Origin: Cellulomonas marina
GTDB taxonomy: Bacteria > Actinomycetota > Actinomycetes > Actinomycetales > Cellulomonadaceae
Length of the DNA stretch: 64,000 bases
Direction of reading: 5' to 3'
Assembly: GCF_900111925.1 (NCBI RefSeq)
Contig: NZ_FOKA01000008.1
Location: 124,001-188,000 of the forward strand
Below, in pieces: positions 27,160-38,504 of the stretch. Within the stretch, counting starts at the first letter, position 1, and each line of letters starts with the position of its first letter. Both the position numbers and the translations under genes were made by a program. The notes beneath the pieces are model-generated. The model saw only the letters and a program-made list of their open reading frames with translations. It searched no databases and was not told the DNA's origin.

Positions 27160-28509
27160 ATGAGGGACGAGGACACCGGCGGCGACACCGCCGCACTCGC
27201 GGGGCGCCTGCGGGCGGCCCGCCGCGCGGCGGGCCTGACGCAGACGGCGCTGGCGGGCGAGGAGCTGTCCCCGAGCTACGTCTCGCTGCTCGAGGCGGGC
27301 AAGCGCGAGCCGTCGGAGGCCGCGCTGGCCGTGCTCGCGGCACGGCTCGGCACGACGGTCGCGCACCTGCGCGACGGCGAGGACGGCGCCGAGGAGACCC
27401 GCGTCCGGCTGGAGGTGTCCCGCGCACGGCTCGCGCTGCGCGACGGGGACCCGCAGGCGGCCCTGGACCGCCTCGGGCGCGTCGACCTCGACGCGGTCGG
27501 CCCGGGGGTGCGGCGGCAGGCGCTGGCCACGCTCGCGGCCGCGCACGAGGCGGTGGACGACGTGGCGCACGCCGTCCAGGTGCTGGAGCCGCTCCTCGAG
27601 TCCGCCCGGTCGCAGGGCCGCCCGCTGGAGGCCGCGCGCCTCGCCGCCACGCTGTCGGCGGTGTACCTGCGCGCCGGCGACACGTACCGCAGCGTCGACG
27701 TGGGGGAGCGCGCGCTGCTCGACCTCGAGGACGCCTCGCTCGCCGGGGGCGACGAGCACCTGCGGCTCGTCGCGACCGTCGTCGAGGCCTACGTCGAGCG
27801 GGGCGACGTCGCCTACGCCACGCACCGCGTCACCCAGCTCGTCCGCGTCGTGGAGGACCAGGAGTGCCCGCGCGGCCGTGGGCGCGTCTACGAGGTGGCG
27901 GCGGCGGTGGCGGAGGAGCGCGGCGACCTCACGGCGGCATCCGCCTACCTCCAGCGCGCCCTGCAGGTGCTGCAGGAGGGTGAGCTCAACGCGGACCTCG
28001 CGGCGCTGCGCACGACGCACGCCCGCCTGCTGCTGCGCAGCGACCCGCCGGACCCGCGGGCCGCGCTCGACCAGGTCGAGCGGGTCTGGCCCGTCCTGGC
28101 CGCCCGGAGCGAGCAGAGCGCGCTCGCGGCGCTCGACGTCGACCGGTCGACGGCGTGCCTGCTGCTGCTCGACGCGGCCGCCGCGGCGCGCTGGGCGGCC
28201 TCCGCGCTGGCGCGGCTCGACGGCGAGCGGCACGTGGGCGTGGCGGCCGCGCACCTCGCGCTGGGCGACGCGCTGCGGGCGTCCGGCGACGGCCCCGGGG
28301 CGACGCGCGCCTACGACGCCGCCGCGGAGGTGCTCGCGGCGCTGCCGCCGAGCCGGCGCACCGCGGCCGCCTGGCGGGAGGTCGGCGACCGGTACCGCCG
28401 CGACGGCGACGCCGCGGCGACGATCCGGGCGTGGGACCGCGCCCTCGGCGACGCCGGGTTCCGCCGCTCGGTCGTGCCGCCGGGCGTCCCGCGCGCCCGC
28501 ACCCGCTGA
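27160..28509 (+). CDS. XRE-family helix-turn-helix regulator with TPR-like C-terminus
   Basis: A 449-residue protein: an N-terminal Cro/CI-type HTH at about 10-65 ([55 protein letters not shown]), then about 380 residues of Ala/Leu-rich helical repeats with TPR spacing (ALDRLGRVDLDAVGPGVRRQALATLAAAHEAVDD..., DTYRSVDVGERALLDLEDA, AYLQRALQVL). This architecture is common for actinobacterial regulators that bind peptides or small ligands through the repeats. ATG 27160 has GGGGAGG five bases upstream. The same frame stays open across the 12-bp repeat array upstream, so a longer form from GTG 26935 cannot be fully excluded. Confidence 0.85.
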   Translation: MRDEDTGGDTAALAGRLRAARRAAGLTQTALAGEELSPSYVSLLEAGKREPSEAALAVLAARLGTTVAHLRDGEDGAEETRVRLEVSRARLALRDGDPQAALDRLGRVDLDAVGPGVRRQALATLAAAHEAVDDVAHAVQVLEPLLESARSQGRPLEAARLAATLSAVYLRAGDTYRSVDVGERALLDLEDASLAGGDEHLRLVATVVEAYVERGDVAYATHRVTQLVRVVEDQECPRGRGRVYEVAAAVAEERGDLTAASAYLQRALQVLQEGELNADLAALRTTHARLLLRSDPPDPRAALDQVERVWPVLAARSEQSALAALDVDRSTACLLLLDAAAAARWAASALARLDGERHVGVAAAHLALGDALRASGDGPGATRAYDAAAEVLAALPPSRRTAAAWREVGDRYRRDGDAAATIRAWDRALGDAGFRRSVVPPGVPRARTR

Positions 28510-28514
28510 GGGTC

Positions 28515-28606
<92 letters not shown>

Positions 28607-28628
28607 CCACCCTCCGGCGGGGACGACG

Positions 28629-28660
28629 GGAGGGGCGCCACCAGCAGGTGGCGCCCCTCC
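28629..28660. terminator. bidirectional hairpin terminator
   Basis: A perfect 14-bp stem (GGAGGGGCGCCACC with its complement at 28647-28660) around a 4-base loop, between the XRE-TPR gene and rpsT, which converge. Confidence 0.8.
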
Positions 28661-28689
28661 GGGTGCTGCGTGCCGCCGACGGCGACGGT

Positions 28690-28717
28690 GCTCGGCCGGC
28701 ACAGGTGCCGGCCGAGC
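28690..28717 (-). terminator. hairpin terminator of rpsT
   Basis: A perfect 13-bp stem (GCTCGGCCGGCAC with its complement at 28705-28717) with only 2 loop bases, 6 bases after the rpsT stop on the minus strand. Confidence 0.65.
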
Positions 28718-28723
28718 GACGGC

Positions 28724-28984
28724 TCAGAGGCCGTTGACCGCCTTGGCGAGCGCGGACTTCTTGTTGGCGGCCTGGTTGGCGTGGATGACGCCCTTGGAGA
28801 CCGCCTTGTCGAGCTTCTTCGACGCGACGACGAGCGCGGAGCCCGCCGCCTCCTTGTCGCCGCCCGCGACGGCCTCGCGGACCTTGCGCACGTACGTCTT
28901 CAGCTCGGACTTGACGGCCTTGTTGCGCAGGCGCGCCTTCTCCGCCGTCTTGATGCGCTTGATCTGGGACTTGATGTTCGCCAC
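28724..28984 (-). CDS. rpsT: 30S ribosomal protein S20
   Basis: Binds 16S rRNA early in small-subunit assembly. The 86-residue, strongly basic protein follows S20 from end to end: [71 protein letters not shown]. The GTG start is whose complement is 28982-28984, with GAGGAAG upstream on the minus strand. It has its own promoter candidate (TAGTCT, 29142-29137) and a leader of about 145 bases, and is closed by a hairpin. Placement close to holA and lepA is typical. Confidence 0.98.
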   Translation of the reverse strand: MANIKSQIKRIKTAEKARLRNKAVKSELKTYVRKVREAVAGGDKEAAGSALVVASKKLDKAVSKGVIHANQAANKKSALAKAVNGL

Positions 28985-29130
28985 GTGTGGACTTCCTCGT
29001 TGTGCGCCGGTGCGCTGGGCACCAGGGAGCTCGGACAGGTCGAGAGGGCGCGCGCAGCGCCGGGACTGGGGCGTGGGGACACCCTCGGGAGGCGCTGGAC
29101 GAGTGCCCGCCGACCCGGGCGGACACACGA
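28985..29130 (-). promoter_or_regulatory. rpsT 5' leader
   Basis: If the TAGTCT at 29142-29137 (minus) is the -10, the rpsT mRNA has a GC-rich leader of about 145 bases. Just inside its 5' end GTGTCCGCC pairs with GGCGGGCAC. Such leaders in ribosomal protein genes can host autoregulation, but none is established here. Confidence 0.35.
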
Positions 29131-29136
29131 GGGGTC

Positions 29137-29142
29137 AGACTA
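29137..29142 (-). promoter_or_regulatory. -10 hexamer TAGTCT for rpsT
   Basis: Read on the minus strand; the only TANNNT hexamer seen in the gap before rpsT. Confidence 0.45.
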
Positions 29143-29192
29143 GCAGCGACCGACCCGCCCCGGCGACACCCACGGCGAGCACGGCCTGGCCG

Positions 29193-29720
29193 TCACAGCG
29201 CCGCGACCACGCGGTCGAACACGGCACGCGGCAGGGCGGCGCCCTCCCGGCGCACCGCCGCCGGGTCGAGCCGCAGCACGCGGTCGAGCCGGACCTCGCT
29301 CGGGCGCCCGCGCGCGTCCCACCCGCCGGTGCCCACGTCCATCCAGCGCCGCCCGTGCCGCGCCTCGTCGGCGGCGTCGCGGTCGTGGTCCTTGCTCGTC
29401 ATCGGCAGCCCGAGCAGCGCGCCGCCCTCGCGCCCGACGAGGAGCACCGGGCGGTCCTTGCCGCGCGCCGGGTCGTCCTCGAACGGCACCCACGCCCACA
29501 CGACCTCGCCCGGGTCGGGCCGGCCGTCGGCGCGCGGGGCGTACCGGGTGGCGGTGCCGGCGGGCGGGCGGCGGCGAGCGGCGGCGGGGGTGCCGGTAGA
29601 GGTGCCCGCAGAGGTGCCCGCAGGGGTGCCGGCGGGGGTCCGGGCACGCGTGCGGGCGGCGTCGCCGGTGAGCCGCAGGACGGCCCGCAGCGCTCCGGCC
29701 AGGACGCGTCGGGTGATCAC
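29193..29720 (-). CDS. PemK/MazF-family toxin-like protein without adjacent antitoxin
   Basis: A 175-residue protein. Residues 70-175 match the PemK/MazF SH3-like endoribonuclease fold: PGEVVWAWVPFEDDPARGKDRPVLLVGREGGALLGLPMTSKDH, then SEVRLDRVLRLDPAAVRREGAALPRAVFDRVV. The first 65 residues are an added basic helix (RRVLAGALRAVLRLTG) and a Thr/Gly/Ala/Pro repeat from 12-bp units. GTG 29720 is set by TAGGCT six bases upstream on the minus strand. No antitoxin-sized gene lies next to it; it is divergent from the ATP-grasp cassette, with 91 bp between. It may be a domesticated or housekeeping RNase-fold protein. Confidence 0.7.
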   Translation of the reverse strand: MITRRVLAGALRAVLRLTGDAARTRARTPAGTPAGTSAGTSTGTPAAARRRPPAGTATRYAPRADGRPDPGEVVWAWVPFEDDPARGKDRPVLLVGREGGALLGLPMTSKDHDRDAADEARHGRRWMDVGTGGWDARGRPSEVRLDRVLRLDPAAVRREGAALPRAVFDRVVAAL

Positions 29721-29726
29721 GCGGGC

Positions 29727-29732
29727 AGCCTA
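29727..29732 (-). promoter_or_regulatory. -10 hexamer TAGGCT, leaderless (minus strand)
   Basis: On the minus strand TAGGCT is 6 bases before the GTG of the toxin-like gene. Confidence 0.55.
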
Positions 29733-29798
29733 CGGCGCCGCCGGCGACCCACGTCGGCGCGCCGCCGCGCTCGTCACGCGACGGACACACGCGGCGGT

Positions 29799-29804
29799 TA
29801 TCGT
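29799..29804 (+). promoter_or_regulatory. -10 hexamer TATCGT, leaderless, for the ATP-grasp cassette
   Basis: TATCGT is 7 bases before ATG 29812, with no ribosome binding site. Confidence 0.6.
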
Positions 29805-29811
29805 CCGGCGC

Positions 29812-31418
<1,607 letters not shown>

Positions 31419-31425
<7 letters not shown>

Positions 31426-32345
31426 GCCGGATCGCCGAGTCGCTGTTCTGGATCGGCCGGTACGTGGAGCGCGCCGACGACACCGCGCGCCTCCTCGACG
31501 TCCACCTCCAGATCATCCTCGAGGACCCCTGGGCCTCGGAGGACCTGGCCTGCCGCTCGCTGCTCACCGTCATGGACCGGCCCGTGCCCGACGAGGGCCT
31601 CGTCGGGCGCGAGACGGTGCTGGACCTGCTGGCCTACGACCGGTTCGTCCCGTCCTCCATCGCCGGCTCGCTGACCGCCGCCCGGGAGAACGCGCGACGG
31701 GCGCGCGAGATCCTGTCCACCGACCTGTGGGAGAGCCTCAACGCGACGTGGAACCAGCTGCCGACGCGGGTACGGCCGGCGCGGGCCCACGACTACTTCA
31801 CCTGGGTGCGCGAGCGCGCGGCGATGGTCAACGGCCTCGTCGACTCCGTGACACCGCGCGACGACACGTGGCGCTTCCTCGTGCTCGGCCGGTCCATCGA
31901 GCGGGCGGACATGACGGCCCGCCTGCTGACCACGCGCGCGCTCGCCGGCGCCGCGGGCCCCGGCTGGACGACGCTGCTGCGCTCCTGCGGCGCGTACGAG
32001 TCGTTCCTGCGGCTGCACAAGGCGTCGGTGTCCGAGGAGCGGGCGGCGGGGTACCTCCTGCTGGACCGGCTCTTCCCGCGCTCGGTGCTCTTCGCGCTCA
32101 ACACGGCGGAGGCGATGCTCCTCGAGCTCGACCCCGTGCTCGAGCGCTCGCGGGTGGAGGACGCGCGCCGGCACATCGGGCTCGTGCGCTCGTCCCTGGA
32201 GTACCGCCCGCTGCTGGAGGTCCTGGACCACCTGCCGGAGGAGATGGAGAAGGTGCAGCGCGCGTGCTCGGCGGCCAGCGACGCCATCCGGTCCCGGTAC
32301 TTCCCGGCGGACCTGACGACGCAGTGGATCGGGGAGGCGTTGTGA
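31419..32345 (+). CDS. alpha-E domain-containing protein
   Basis: Second gene of the cassette. The 308-residue all-helical protein matches the alpha-E (DUF403) family across its length: MLSRIAESLFWIGRYVERADDTARLLDVHL at the start, ENARRAREILSTDLWESLNATW, WRFLVLGRSIERADMTARLLTTR, and DHLPEEMEKVQRACSAASDAIRSRYF at the end. Two repeats of the ERAD(D/M)TAR motif suggest an internal duplication. The family always travels with the permuted ATP-grasp gene and is thought to form part of the same peptide-modifying complex. The GTG overlaps the previous stop, and its own stop overlaps the transglutaminase start (GTGA). Confidence 0.92.
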
Positions 32346-33196
32346 GCCGGCTGCGCGTGGTGCACACCTCGGCGTTCCGGTACGCCGGGCCCGTGCTGGC
32401 CTCCTACAACGAGGCCCGGATGAGCCCGCGCTCCGACGCGCGGCAGACCGTCGTCGCCTCGCGCCTGGACGTCATGCCGCAGACCTGGACCTCCGGCTGG
32501 ACGGACTACTGGGGCACGTCGGTGACGGCCTTCGAGGTGCTGGCGCCGCACGAGGGCCTGCTGCTGACGGCGGAGCACGTCGTCGAGGTCGCCGGGCAGC
32601 CGGACCCCGTGCACGTGCTCGGGTGGGAGGAGCTGCGCGGCGCCGGCGTGCGCGACCGGTGGGCGGAGTTCCTCAGCCCCACGCGCACCACGGCGGTGCC
32701 CGACGAGGTCGTCGACCTCGCCCGGGACGCCGCGGCCGGGCTGGACCCGCACGAGGCGGGCCAAGCCGTGAGCCTCGCGCTGCGCGCCGAGCTGGAGTAC
32801 GTGCCGGGCGTGACGACCGTGCACACGCCGGCCGTCGACGCCTGGCGCGCGCGCACCGGCGTCTGCCAGGACGTCTCGCACCTGACGGTCGGCGCCCTGC
32901 AGGCCCTCGGCCTGCCCGCGCGGTACGTCTCGGGCTACCTGCACCCCACCGGCGGGACGGGCGACGAGGCCTCGACCGGCGAGTCGCACGCCTGGGTGGA
33001 GTGGTGGACCGGCGCCTGGTACGGCTACGACCCGACGAACCGCATGGCCGCGGGCGAGCACCACGTCGCGATCGGGCGGGGCCGCTCCTACGACGACGTG
33101 CCGCCGCTGCGGGGCATCTACGCCGGCACCGCGACCCAGGACCTGACGGTGACGGTCCGCATCACGCGGGAGGACGAGGCGGCCGTGGGACGATAG
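32342..33196 (+). CDS. transglutaminase-family protein of the ATP-grasp/alpha-E cassette
   Basis: Third gene of the cassette, overlapping alpha-E by GTGA. The 284-residue protein has an N-terminal beta region ([34 protein letters not shown], the Bact_transglu_N type) and a papain-like transglutaminase core with the full triad: Cys near 175 ([10 protein letters not shown]), His near 216 (ESHAWVEWW), Asp near 230 (GYDPTN). Such proteins may cut or cross-link the peptide product of the ATP-grasp enzyme. The next gene starts 4 bases after the stop. Confidence 0.92.
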   Translation: MSRLRVVHTSAFRYAGPVLASYNEARMSPRSDARQTVVASRLDVMPQTWTSGWTDYWGTSVTAFEVLAPHEGLLLTAEHVVEVAGQPDPVHVLGWEELRGAGVRDRWAEFLSPTRTTAVPDEVVDLARDAAAGLDPHEAGQAVSLALRAELEYVPGVTTVHTPAVDAWRARTGVCQDVSHLTVGALQALGLPARYVSGYLHPTGGTGDEASTGESHAWVEWWTGAWYGYDPTNRMAAGEHHVAIGRGRSYDDVPPLRGIYAGTATQDLTVTVRITREDEAAVGR

Positions 33197-33200
33197 GGCC

Positions 33201-35084
33201 GTGCCCCCCATCCCCGGTCCTGACGCCGCCGGCCGCATCCGCCCGGCCGCCACGGCGCCCGAGCTGCTCCGCAACTTCTGCATCATCGCGCACATCGACC
33301 ACGGCAAGTCGACGCTGGCCGACCGCATGCTCCAGGCCACCGGCGTGGTCGACGCCCGGGTCATGCGCGCGCAGTACCTCGACCGCATGGACATCGAGCG
33401 CGAGCGCGGTATCACCATCAAGTCGCAGGCCGTGCGGATGCCGTGGGAGGTCGACGGCACGCCGTACGCCCTGAACATGATCGACACCCCGGGGCACGTG
33501 GACTTCACGTACGAGGTGTCGCGGTCCCTGGCGGCGTGCGAGGGGGCGGTGCTGCTCGTCGACGCCGCGCAGGGCATCGAGGCGCAGACGCTGGCCAACC
33601 TGTACCTGGCCATGGAGAACGACCTCGCGATCATCCCCGTGCTCAACAAGATCGACCTGCCCGCGGCGCAGCCCGAGAAGTACGCGGAGGAGCTGGCCAC
33701 GCTCGTGGGGGGCGACCCGGAGGACTGCCTGCGCGTGTCCGGCAAGACCGGCGTGGGCGTCGAGGCGCTGCTGGACCGGATCGTCGAGCTCGTGCCCGCC
33801 CCGGTGGGCGACCCCGCCGCACCCTCCCGCGCGATGATCTTCGACTCCGTCTACGACACCTACCGCGGCGTCGTGACGTACGTGCGCGTCGTCGACGGCA
33901 ACCTCAACCCGCGCGAGCGCATCGCCATGATGTCGACGAAGGCCTCGCACGAGCTGCTCGAGATCGGCGTCATCTCCCCGGAGCCGCAGCCGACCCCGGG
34001 CCTCGGCGTCGGCGAGGTCGGTTACCTCATCACCGGCGTGAAGGACGTGCGCCAGAGCAAGGTCGGCGACACGGTCACGAACCAGAGCAAGCCCGCCACG
34101 GAGGCGCTGGGCGGCTACCACGACCCGCTGCCGATGGTGTTCTCGGGCCTGTACCCCATCGACGGGTCCGACTACCCGGTGCTGCGCGACGCGCTCGACA
34201 AGCTCAAGCTCAACGACGCCGCGCTGAACTACGAGCCGGAGACGTCCGTGGCCCTCGGCTTCGGGTTCCGCGTCGGGTTCCTCGGCCTGCTGCACCTGGA
34301 GATCGTGCGCGAGCGGCTCGAGCGCGAGTTCAACCTCGACCTCATCTCGACCGCGCCGAACGTCGTCTACGAGGTCACGCTCGAGGACCGCACGGTCGTC
34401 ACGGTGACGAACCCCAGCGAGTTCCCCAGCGGCAAGATCCGCGAGGTCCGCGAGCCCGTCGTCAAGGCGACGATCCTGGCGCCGTCGGAGTTCGTCGGGG
34501 CGATCATGGAGCTGTGCCAGACCCGGCGCGGGGACCTGCAGGGCATGGACTACCTGTCCGAGGAGCGCGTGGAGATGCGCTACCTGCTGCCCATGGCGGA
34601 GATCGTCTTCGACTTCTTCGACGCGCTGAAGTCCCGCACGCGCGGCTACGCGAGCCTCGACTACGAGCCCGTCGGCGACCAGGTGGCCGACCTCGTCAAG
34701 GTCGACATCCTGCTGCAGGGGGAGCAGGTCGACGCCTTCAGCGCCATCGTGCACAAGGACAAGGCCTACGCCTACGGCGTCATGATGGCCGGCAAGCTCA
34801 AGGACCTCATCCCGCGCCAGCAGTTCGAGGTGCCGATCCAGGCGGCCATCGGCGCCCGCGTCATCGCGCGCGAGACCATCCGCGCCATCCGCAAGGACGT
34901 CCTGGCCAAGTGCTACGGCGGTGACATCACCCGCAAGCGCAAGCTCCTGGAGAAGCAGAAGGAGGGCAAGAAGCGCATGAAGACCATCGGCCGGGTCGAC
35001 GTGCCGCAGGAGGCCTTCATCGCCGCGCTCTCCTCCGAGCCCGCCGGGTCTGCCGGCAAGGACAAGGACGCGAAGAAGCGGTGA
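33201..35084 (+). CDS. lepA: elongation factor 4 (back-translocating GTPase)
   Basis: Ribosome-associated GTPase that remodels stalled or misassembled ribosomes. The 627-residue protein has the G1 loop in AHIDHGKST at 31-38, G2 RERGITI, G3 DTPGHVDF, G4 NKID, and the LepA-specific C-terminal domain ([38 protein letters not shown]). Its length fits the family with a 20-residue N-terminal extension. GTG 33201 is only 4 bases after the transglutaminase stop; GACGAT lies 6 bases before it and may act as a weak -10. It overlaps hemW by GTGA, a widely conserved pairing. Confidence 0.98.
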   Translation: MPPIPGPDAAGRIRPAATAPELLRNFCIIAHIDHGKSTLADRMLQATGVVDARVMRAQYLDRMDIERERGITIKSQAVRMPWEVDGTPYALNMIDTPGHVDFTYEVSRSLAACEGAVLLVDAAQGIEAQTLANLYLAMENDLAIIPVLNKIDLPAAQPEKYAEELATLVGGDPEDCLRVSGKTGVGVEALLDRIVELVPAPVGDPAAPSRAMIFDSVYDTYRGVVTYVRVVDGNLNPRERIAMMSTKASHELLEIGVISPEPQPTPGLGVGEVGYLITGVKDVRQSKVGDTVTNQSKPATEALGGYHDPLPMVFSGLYPIDGSDYPVLRDALDKLKLNDAALNYEPETSVALGFGFRVGFLGLLHLEIVRERLEREFNLDLISTAPNVVYEVTLEDRTVVTVTNPSEFPSGKIREVREPVVKATILAPSEFVGAIMELCQTRRGDLQGMDYLSEERVEMRYLLPMAEIVFDFFDALKSRTRGYASLDYEPVGDQVADLVKVDILLQGEQVDAFSAIVHKDKAYAYGVMMAGKLKDLIPRQQFEVPIQAAIGARVIARETIRAIRKDVLAKCYGGDITRKRKLLEKQKEGKKRMKTIGRVDVPQEAFIAALSSEPAGSAGKDKDAKKR

Positions 35085-36322
35085 GCCCGGCCCTCCCCGA
35101 GGGGGACGCGGCCCCCGCCGACGGCGCCCTACCCGCGTCCGTGCTGGCGGGCGCGCCGTCCCGCGACCTCGGCGTCTACGTGCACGTGCCGTTCTGCCGC
35201 GTGCGCTGCGGGTACTGCGACTTCAACACCTACACCGCGCCCGAGCTCGGGGGCGGCGCCAGCCAGGCGGCCTACGCCGCGACCGCCCAGGCCGAGATCG
35301 CGCTGGCGGCGGACGTCCTGGCCCGCTCCGGGCTGCCGGAGCGACCCGTGAGCACCGTCTTCGTCGGCGGCGGCACGCCCACGCTCCTGCCCGTCGCCGA
35401 CCTCGCGGCGCTGCTCGGTGGCGTCCGCGACGCCTGGGGGCTGGCTCCCGGCGCCGAGGTGACGACCGAGGCCAACCCGGACTCGGTGACGCCGGCGTCC
35501 CTGGCGGCGCTCGCGGCGGCGGGCTTCACGCGCGTCTCCTTCGGCATGCAGTCCGCGGTCCCGCACGTGCTCGCCACGCTCGAGCGCACGCACGACCCCG
35601 CGCGCATCCCGGACGTGGTGCGCTGGGCGCGCGAGGCCGGCCTCCGCGTGTCCCTCGACCTCATCTACGGCACGCCGGGGGAGTCCCTCGACGACTGGCG
35701 GGCCAGCCTCGAGGCGGCGCTCGCCACCGGCGTCGACCACGTCAGCGCGTACGCGCTCGTCGTCGAGCCGGGCACCCGCATGGCCGTGTCCGTCCGCCGC
35801 GGGGAGCTGACGCTGCCCGACGAGGACGACCAGGCCGCGAAGTACGAGCTGGCCGACGAGCTGCTCACCGCCGCCGGCCTGCACTGGTACGAGGTGAGCA
35901 ACTGGGCCCGCACGCCCGGCGACGCGTGCCGGCACAACCTCGCCTACTGGCGCGGCGACGACTGGTGGGGCGTCGGCCCCGGCGCGCACAGCCACGTCGG
36001 CGGGGTGCGCTGGTGGAACGTCAAGCACCCGCGGGCGTACGCCGACCGGCTGGCGGCCGGGCTGAGCCCCGCGGCCGGCCGGGAGGTGCTCGACGAGGAG
36101 GCCGCCCGTCTGGAGCACCTGCTGCTCGGCGTGCGGCTCGCCGAGGGTCTGCCGCTGGCCGACCTCGGGGCGGACGGGCGCCGGCGCGTGGCCGGTCTCG
36201 TCGCCGACGGGCTCGTCGACCCCGCCGGGGCGCTGACGGGCGACGCGGGGGGGCGCGTGCTGCGGCTCACCCGGCGGGGACGCCTGCTCGCCGACGCCGT
36301 CGTGCGCACCCTCGCCGCCTGA
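35081..36322 (+). CDS. hemW: radical SAM heme chaperone HemW
   Basis: Delivers heme to apoproteins; formerly annotated as an oxygen-independent coproporphyrinogen oxidase. The 413-residue protein has the radical SAM cluster CRVRCGYC (Cys near 39, 43, 46) followed by DFNTYT, the HemW hallmark, the SAM-binding [28 protein letters not shown] and a C-terminal wing domain ([16 protein letters not shown]). The single Cys after the cluster that marks true HemN is absent. Its GTG overlaps the lepA stop. Confidence 0.95.
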   Translation: MSPALPEGDAAPADGALPASVLAGAPSRDLGVYVHVPFCRVRCGYCDFNTYTAPELGGGASQAAYAATAQAEIALAADVLARSGLPERPVSTVFVGGGTPTLLPVADLAALLGGVRDAWGLAPGAEVTTEANPDSVTPASLAALAAAGFTRVSFGMQSAVPHVLATLERTHDPARIPDVVRWAREAGLRVSLDLIYGTPGESLDDWRASLEAALATGVDHVSAYALVVEPGTRMAVSVRRGELTLPDEDDQAAKYELADELLTAAGLHWYEVSNWARTPGDACRHNLAYWRGDDWWGVGPGAHSHVGGVRWWNVKHPRAYADRLAAGLSPAAGREVLDEEAARLEHLLLGVRLAEGLPLADLGADGRRRVAGLVADGLVDPAGALTGDAGGRVLRLTRRGRLLADAVVRTLAA

Positions 36323-36473
36323 GCCGGGTCCCCGGCCGGGTCCCCCCGCCCGGGGGTCGGGGCGCGCCCTCCACCCGCGCGTGCGCTTCACAGCGCCACC
36401 TGCGTGTCGGTTCGCTCACCAGGTCCGACGCCGACGGCCGCCGCCGTCGTCGACCCCCGCGCCAGGAGCACCC
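36323..36473 (+). other. intergenic region between hemW and the membrane protein gene
   Basis: 151 bp. It holds a short CCCCCG/CGGGGG hairpin at 36343-36356 and a 7-bp stem hairpin CGACGGC/GCCGTCG at 36432-36449, then AGGAG before ATG 36474. I see no TANNNT hexamer. Confidence 0.4.
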
Positions 36474-37544
36474 ATGAGCGAGAACCCGGGGCACCGCCCC
36501 GACCCCGACGGCACGAGGCCGTCGGACGACCCGAGCACGCCCGACCCCGCCGCCGGCGGCTACCCGCCGCCGCCCCCGGCCGGCGGGTCGAGCGCGTACC
36601 CGCCGCCCCCGTCGTCGGGCGGGTCGAGCGCCTACCCGCCGCCGCCGGGAGGCGGGTACGGGCAGGGGTACGGGCAGGGGAGCGGGCAGGGGTACGACCA
36701 GGGCGCGCAGGGGTACGGGCAGCCCGGTGGGCAGGGGTACGGGCAGGGCTACGGCCAGCCCGGCTACGGCGCGGGCGGCTACGGCCAGCCCGGGGGCTTC
36801 CCCGGGGCCATGCCGCCGGTCGGCGCGGGCGGCTACGGCCAGGCGCCGGGCACGAGCATCGGCGACGCGCTGTCGTACGGGTGGCGCAAGTTCGCCCAGA
36901 ACGCCGGCGTCTTCATCGGCGCGCTCCTCGTCTACTTCGTCATCCTCGCCGTGCTGGGTGCCATTCTGTCCGCGCCCCTCATCAGCGTCTTCGCGGCCAG
37001 CTCCACGACGGACGCGTCGGGCACCCTGGCGTTCGACCCGGCGGTCGGCCTCGGGCTCGGCTTCGGCTGGACGCTGCTCTTCGCGCTCGTGTTCGGGATC
37101 GTCGGGGCGCTCTTCCAGGCCGGTCTCCTGCGGGCCTCCCTGCAGGCGACCTACGGGCAGCCGGTGTCGTTCGGGTCGTTCTTCTCGACGGACCGCTTCG
37201 GTCCCGTGGTGCTCACGGCGATCCTCGTCGGGCTCGTGGGCGGCCTCGCGAACTCGATCCCGTACATCGGGTGGGTCCTGTACATCGGCGTGACGGTGTT
37301 CACGCAGTTCGCGCTGCTGTTCGTCCTCGACAAGCAGCTGGGCACGCTCGACGCCATCCGCGCGAGCATCGACCTCGCGCGCGCGAACGTCTCGACGGCG
37401 GTGATCCTGGCGCTCGTCGTGCTCGTGCTCCTCGTCATCGGCACGTTCGCGTGCTTCGTCGGGCTGCTCGTCGCCGTCCCCGTGACGTCCCTGGCGACGA
37501 CCGTGACGTACCGGCGGCTGCTCGGCGAGCCCGTCGCCGCCTGA
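36474..37544 (+). CDS. polytopic membrane protein with Gly/Tyr/Pro/Gln-rich N-terminal tail
   Basis: A 356-residue protein in two halves. Residues 1-130 are low complexity (YPPPPPAGGSSAYPPPP repeats, then GYGQ and GYGQPG repeats), likely disordered and cytoplasmic. Residues 135-356 contain about six hydrophobic helices (NAGVFIGALLVYFVILAVLGAIL, LGFGWTLLFALVFGIVGALFQAGLL, FGPVVLTAILVGLVGGLANSIPYIG, TVFTQFALLFVLDK, AVILALVVLVLLVIGTFACFVGLLVAV) and resemble the DUF975/YesL-type or glycerophosphoryl-diester-linked membrane domains, without catalytic motifs. AGGAG supports ATG 36474. The function is unknown; the aromatic Gly-rich tail resembles phase-separating sequences (inference). A 16-bp stem terminator follows. 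Confidence 0.8.
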   Translation: MSENPGHRPDPDGTRPSDDPSTPDPAAGGYPPPPPAGGSSAYPPPPSSGGSSAYPPPPGGGYGQGYGQGSGQGYDQGAQGYGQPGGQGYGQGYGQPGYGAGGYGQPGGFPGAMPPVGAGGYGQAPGTSIGDALSYGWRKFAQNAGVFIGALLVYFVILAVLGAILSAPLISVFAASSTTDASGTLAFDPAVGLGLGFGWTLLFALVFGIVGALFQAGLLRASLQATYGQPVSFGSFFSTDRFGPVVLTAILVGLVGGLANSIPYIGWVLYIGVTVFTQFALLFVLDKQLGTLDAIRASIDLARANVSTAVILALVVLVLLVIGTFACFVGLLVAVPVTSLATTVTYRRLLGEPVAA

Positions 37545-37567
37545 CCGCCGACCGTCCCGGGACGCGC

Positions 37568-37604
37568 GACGGGCCGCCCCCTCCTGCCGAGGGGGCGGCC
37601 CGTC
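37568..37604. terminator. bidirectional hairpin terminator
   Basis: The longest perfect stem noted in the window, 16 bp (37568-37583 with 37589-37604) around a 5-base loop, between convergent genes. Confidence 0.85.
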
Positions 37605-37623
37605 GTCGTCGGGGAGGACCCGC

Positions 37624-38496
37624 TCAGTCCGCCGTGACGAAGTCGATGAGCTCCTCGACGCGGGCCAGCAGGGCCGGGTCCAGGTCGGCGTAGGTGCGCA
37701 CGCTGCCGAGGATGCGCGCCCAGGCGCGGGCGGTGGCGTGCGGGGAGTCGGCGTCCCAGCCGATCCGCCGGAGCACGCCCGTCTTCCACTCGGTGCCCCG
37801 CTCGACGACGGGCCACGCGGCCAGGCCGAGCCGCTGGGGCCGGACGGCCTGCCACACGTCGACGTACGGGTGGCCCAGGACCTTGACCGTGCCCGCGGGC
37901 ACCGCGCGCAGCGCCTCGGCGGCGATCCGGCTCTCCTTGGACCCCGGGACGAGGTGGTCGACGAGCACGCCGACACGGCGGCCCGGCCCCGGGCGGAAGG
38001 CGCGCAGCTCGTCGACGAGGTGGTCGGCGCCCTGCAGCGGCTCGACGACGACGCCCTCCACGCGCAGGTCGTCGCCCCACACCTTCTCCACGAGCTCCGC
38101 GTCGTGCTTGCCCTCGACCCAGATGCGGCTGGCCCGCGCGACGCGGGCGGGGGCGTCGGGCACGGCCAGCGAGCCGGAGGCGGTGCGCGTCGGCCGGGCG
38201 GGCGCGGCCGCGCGGACGGGCGGCGTCAGCAGGACGGGCTCGCCCTCGACCCAGAACCCCGGGCCGAGCGTGAAGGTGCGCGTGCGACCGCGGCGGTCCT
38301 CGAGCACGACGACGTGCTGGCCGCCCGACTTCTCCACGCGCACGACCGCCCCGACGAAGCCCGTGCTCACGTCCTCGACCACGAGGCCGGGCTCGGCCGG
38401 CTGGGGGCGGGAGGTGCGGGCCGGGCGGTGGTGCGCCGGGCGGGGGCCCGCGCGGCCGCCGGCGAGGACGTCGCTGCCGTAACGGTCGGTGCTCAC
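37624..38496 (-). CDS. DUF3097-family protein
   Basis: A 290-residue actinobacterial protein of unknown function. An N-terminal SH3-like segment (EDVSTGFVGAVVRVEKSGGQHVVVLEDRRGRTRTFTLGPGFWVEGEPVLL) is followed by a Toprim-like core (IWVEGKHDAELVEKVWGDDLRVEGVVVEPLQGADHLVDEL, GVLVDHLVPGSKESRIA) and VKVLGHPYVDVWQAV. The conserved Glu in VEGKHDAEL and the acidic VLVDH suggest a metal-dependent nucleic-acid enzyme or binder, not proven. TAGCGT lies 8 bases before the GTG on the minus strand. It is divergent from hrcA, a common arrangement in this phylum. Confidence 0.88.
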   Translation of the reverse strand: MSTDRYGSDVLAGGRAGPRPAHHRPARTSRPQPAEPGLVVEDVSTGFVGAVVRVEKSGGQHVVVLEDRRGRTRTFTLGPGFWVEGEPVLLTPPVRAAAPARPTRTASGSLAVPDAPARVARASRIWVEGKHDAELVEKVWGDDLRVEGVVVEPLQGADHLVDELRAFRPGPGRRVGVLVDHLVPGSKESRIAAEALRAVPAGTVKVLGHPYVDVWQAVRPQRLGLAAWPVVERGTEWKTGVLRRIGWDADSPHATARAWARILGSVRTYADLDPALLARVEELIDFVTAD

Positions 38497-38504
38497 GGCC
38501 CGTC

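Noticed and set aside
28985..29192. Gap before rpsT searched for a tRNA or small RNA gene
   Set aside because: No cloverleaf with a T-arm GGTTCGA(A/N)TCC could be found; the hairpins fit an mRNA leader.
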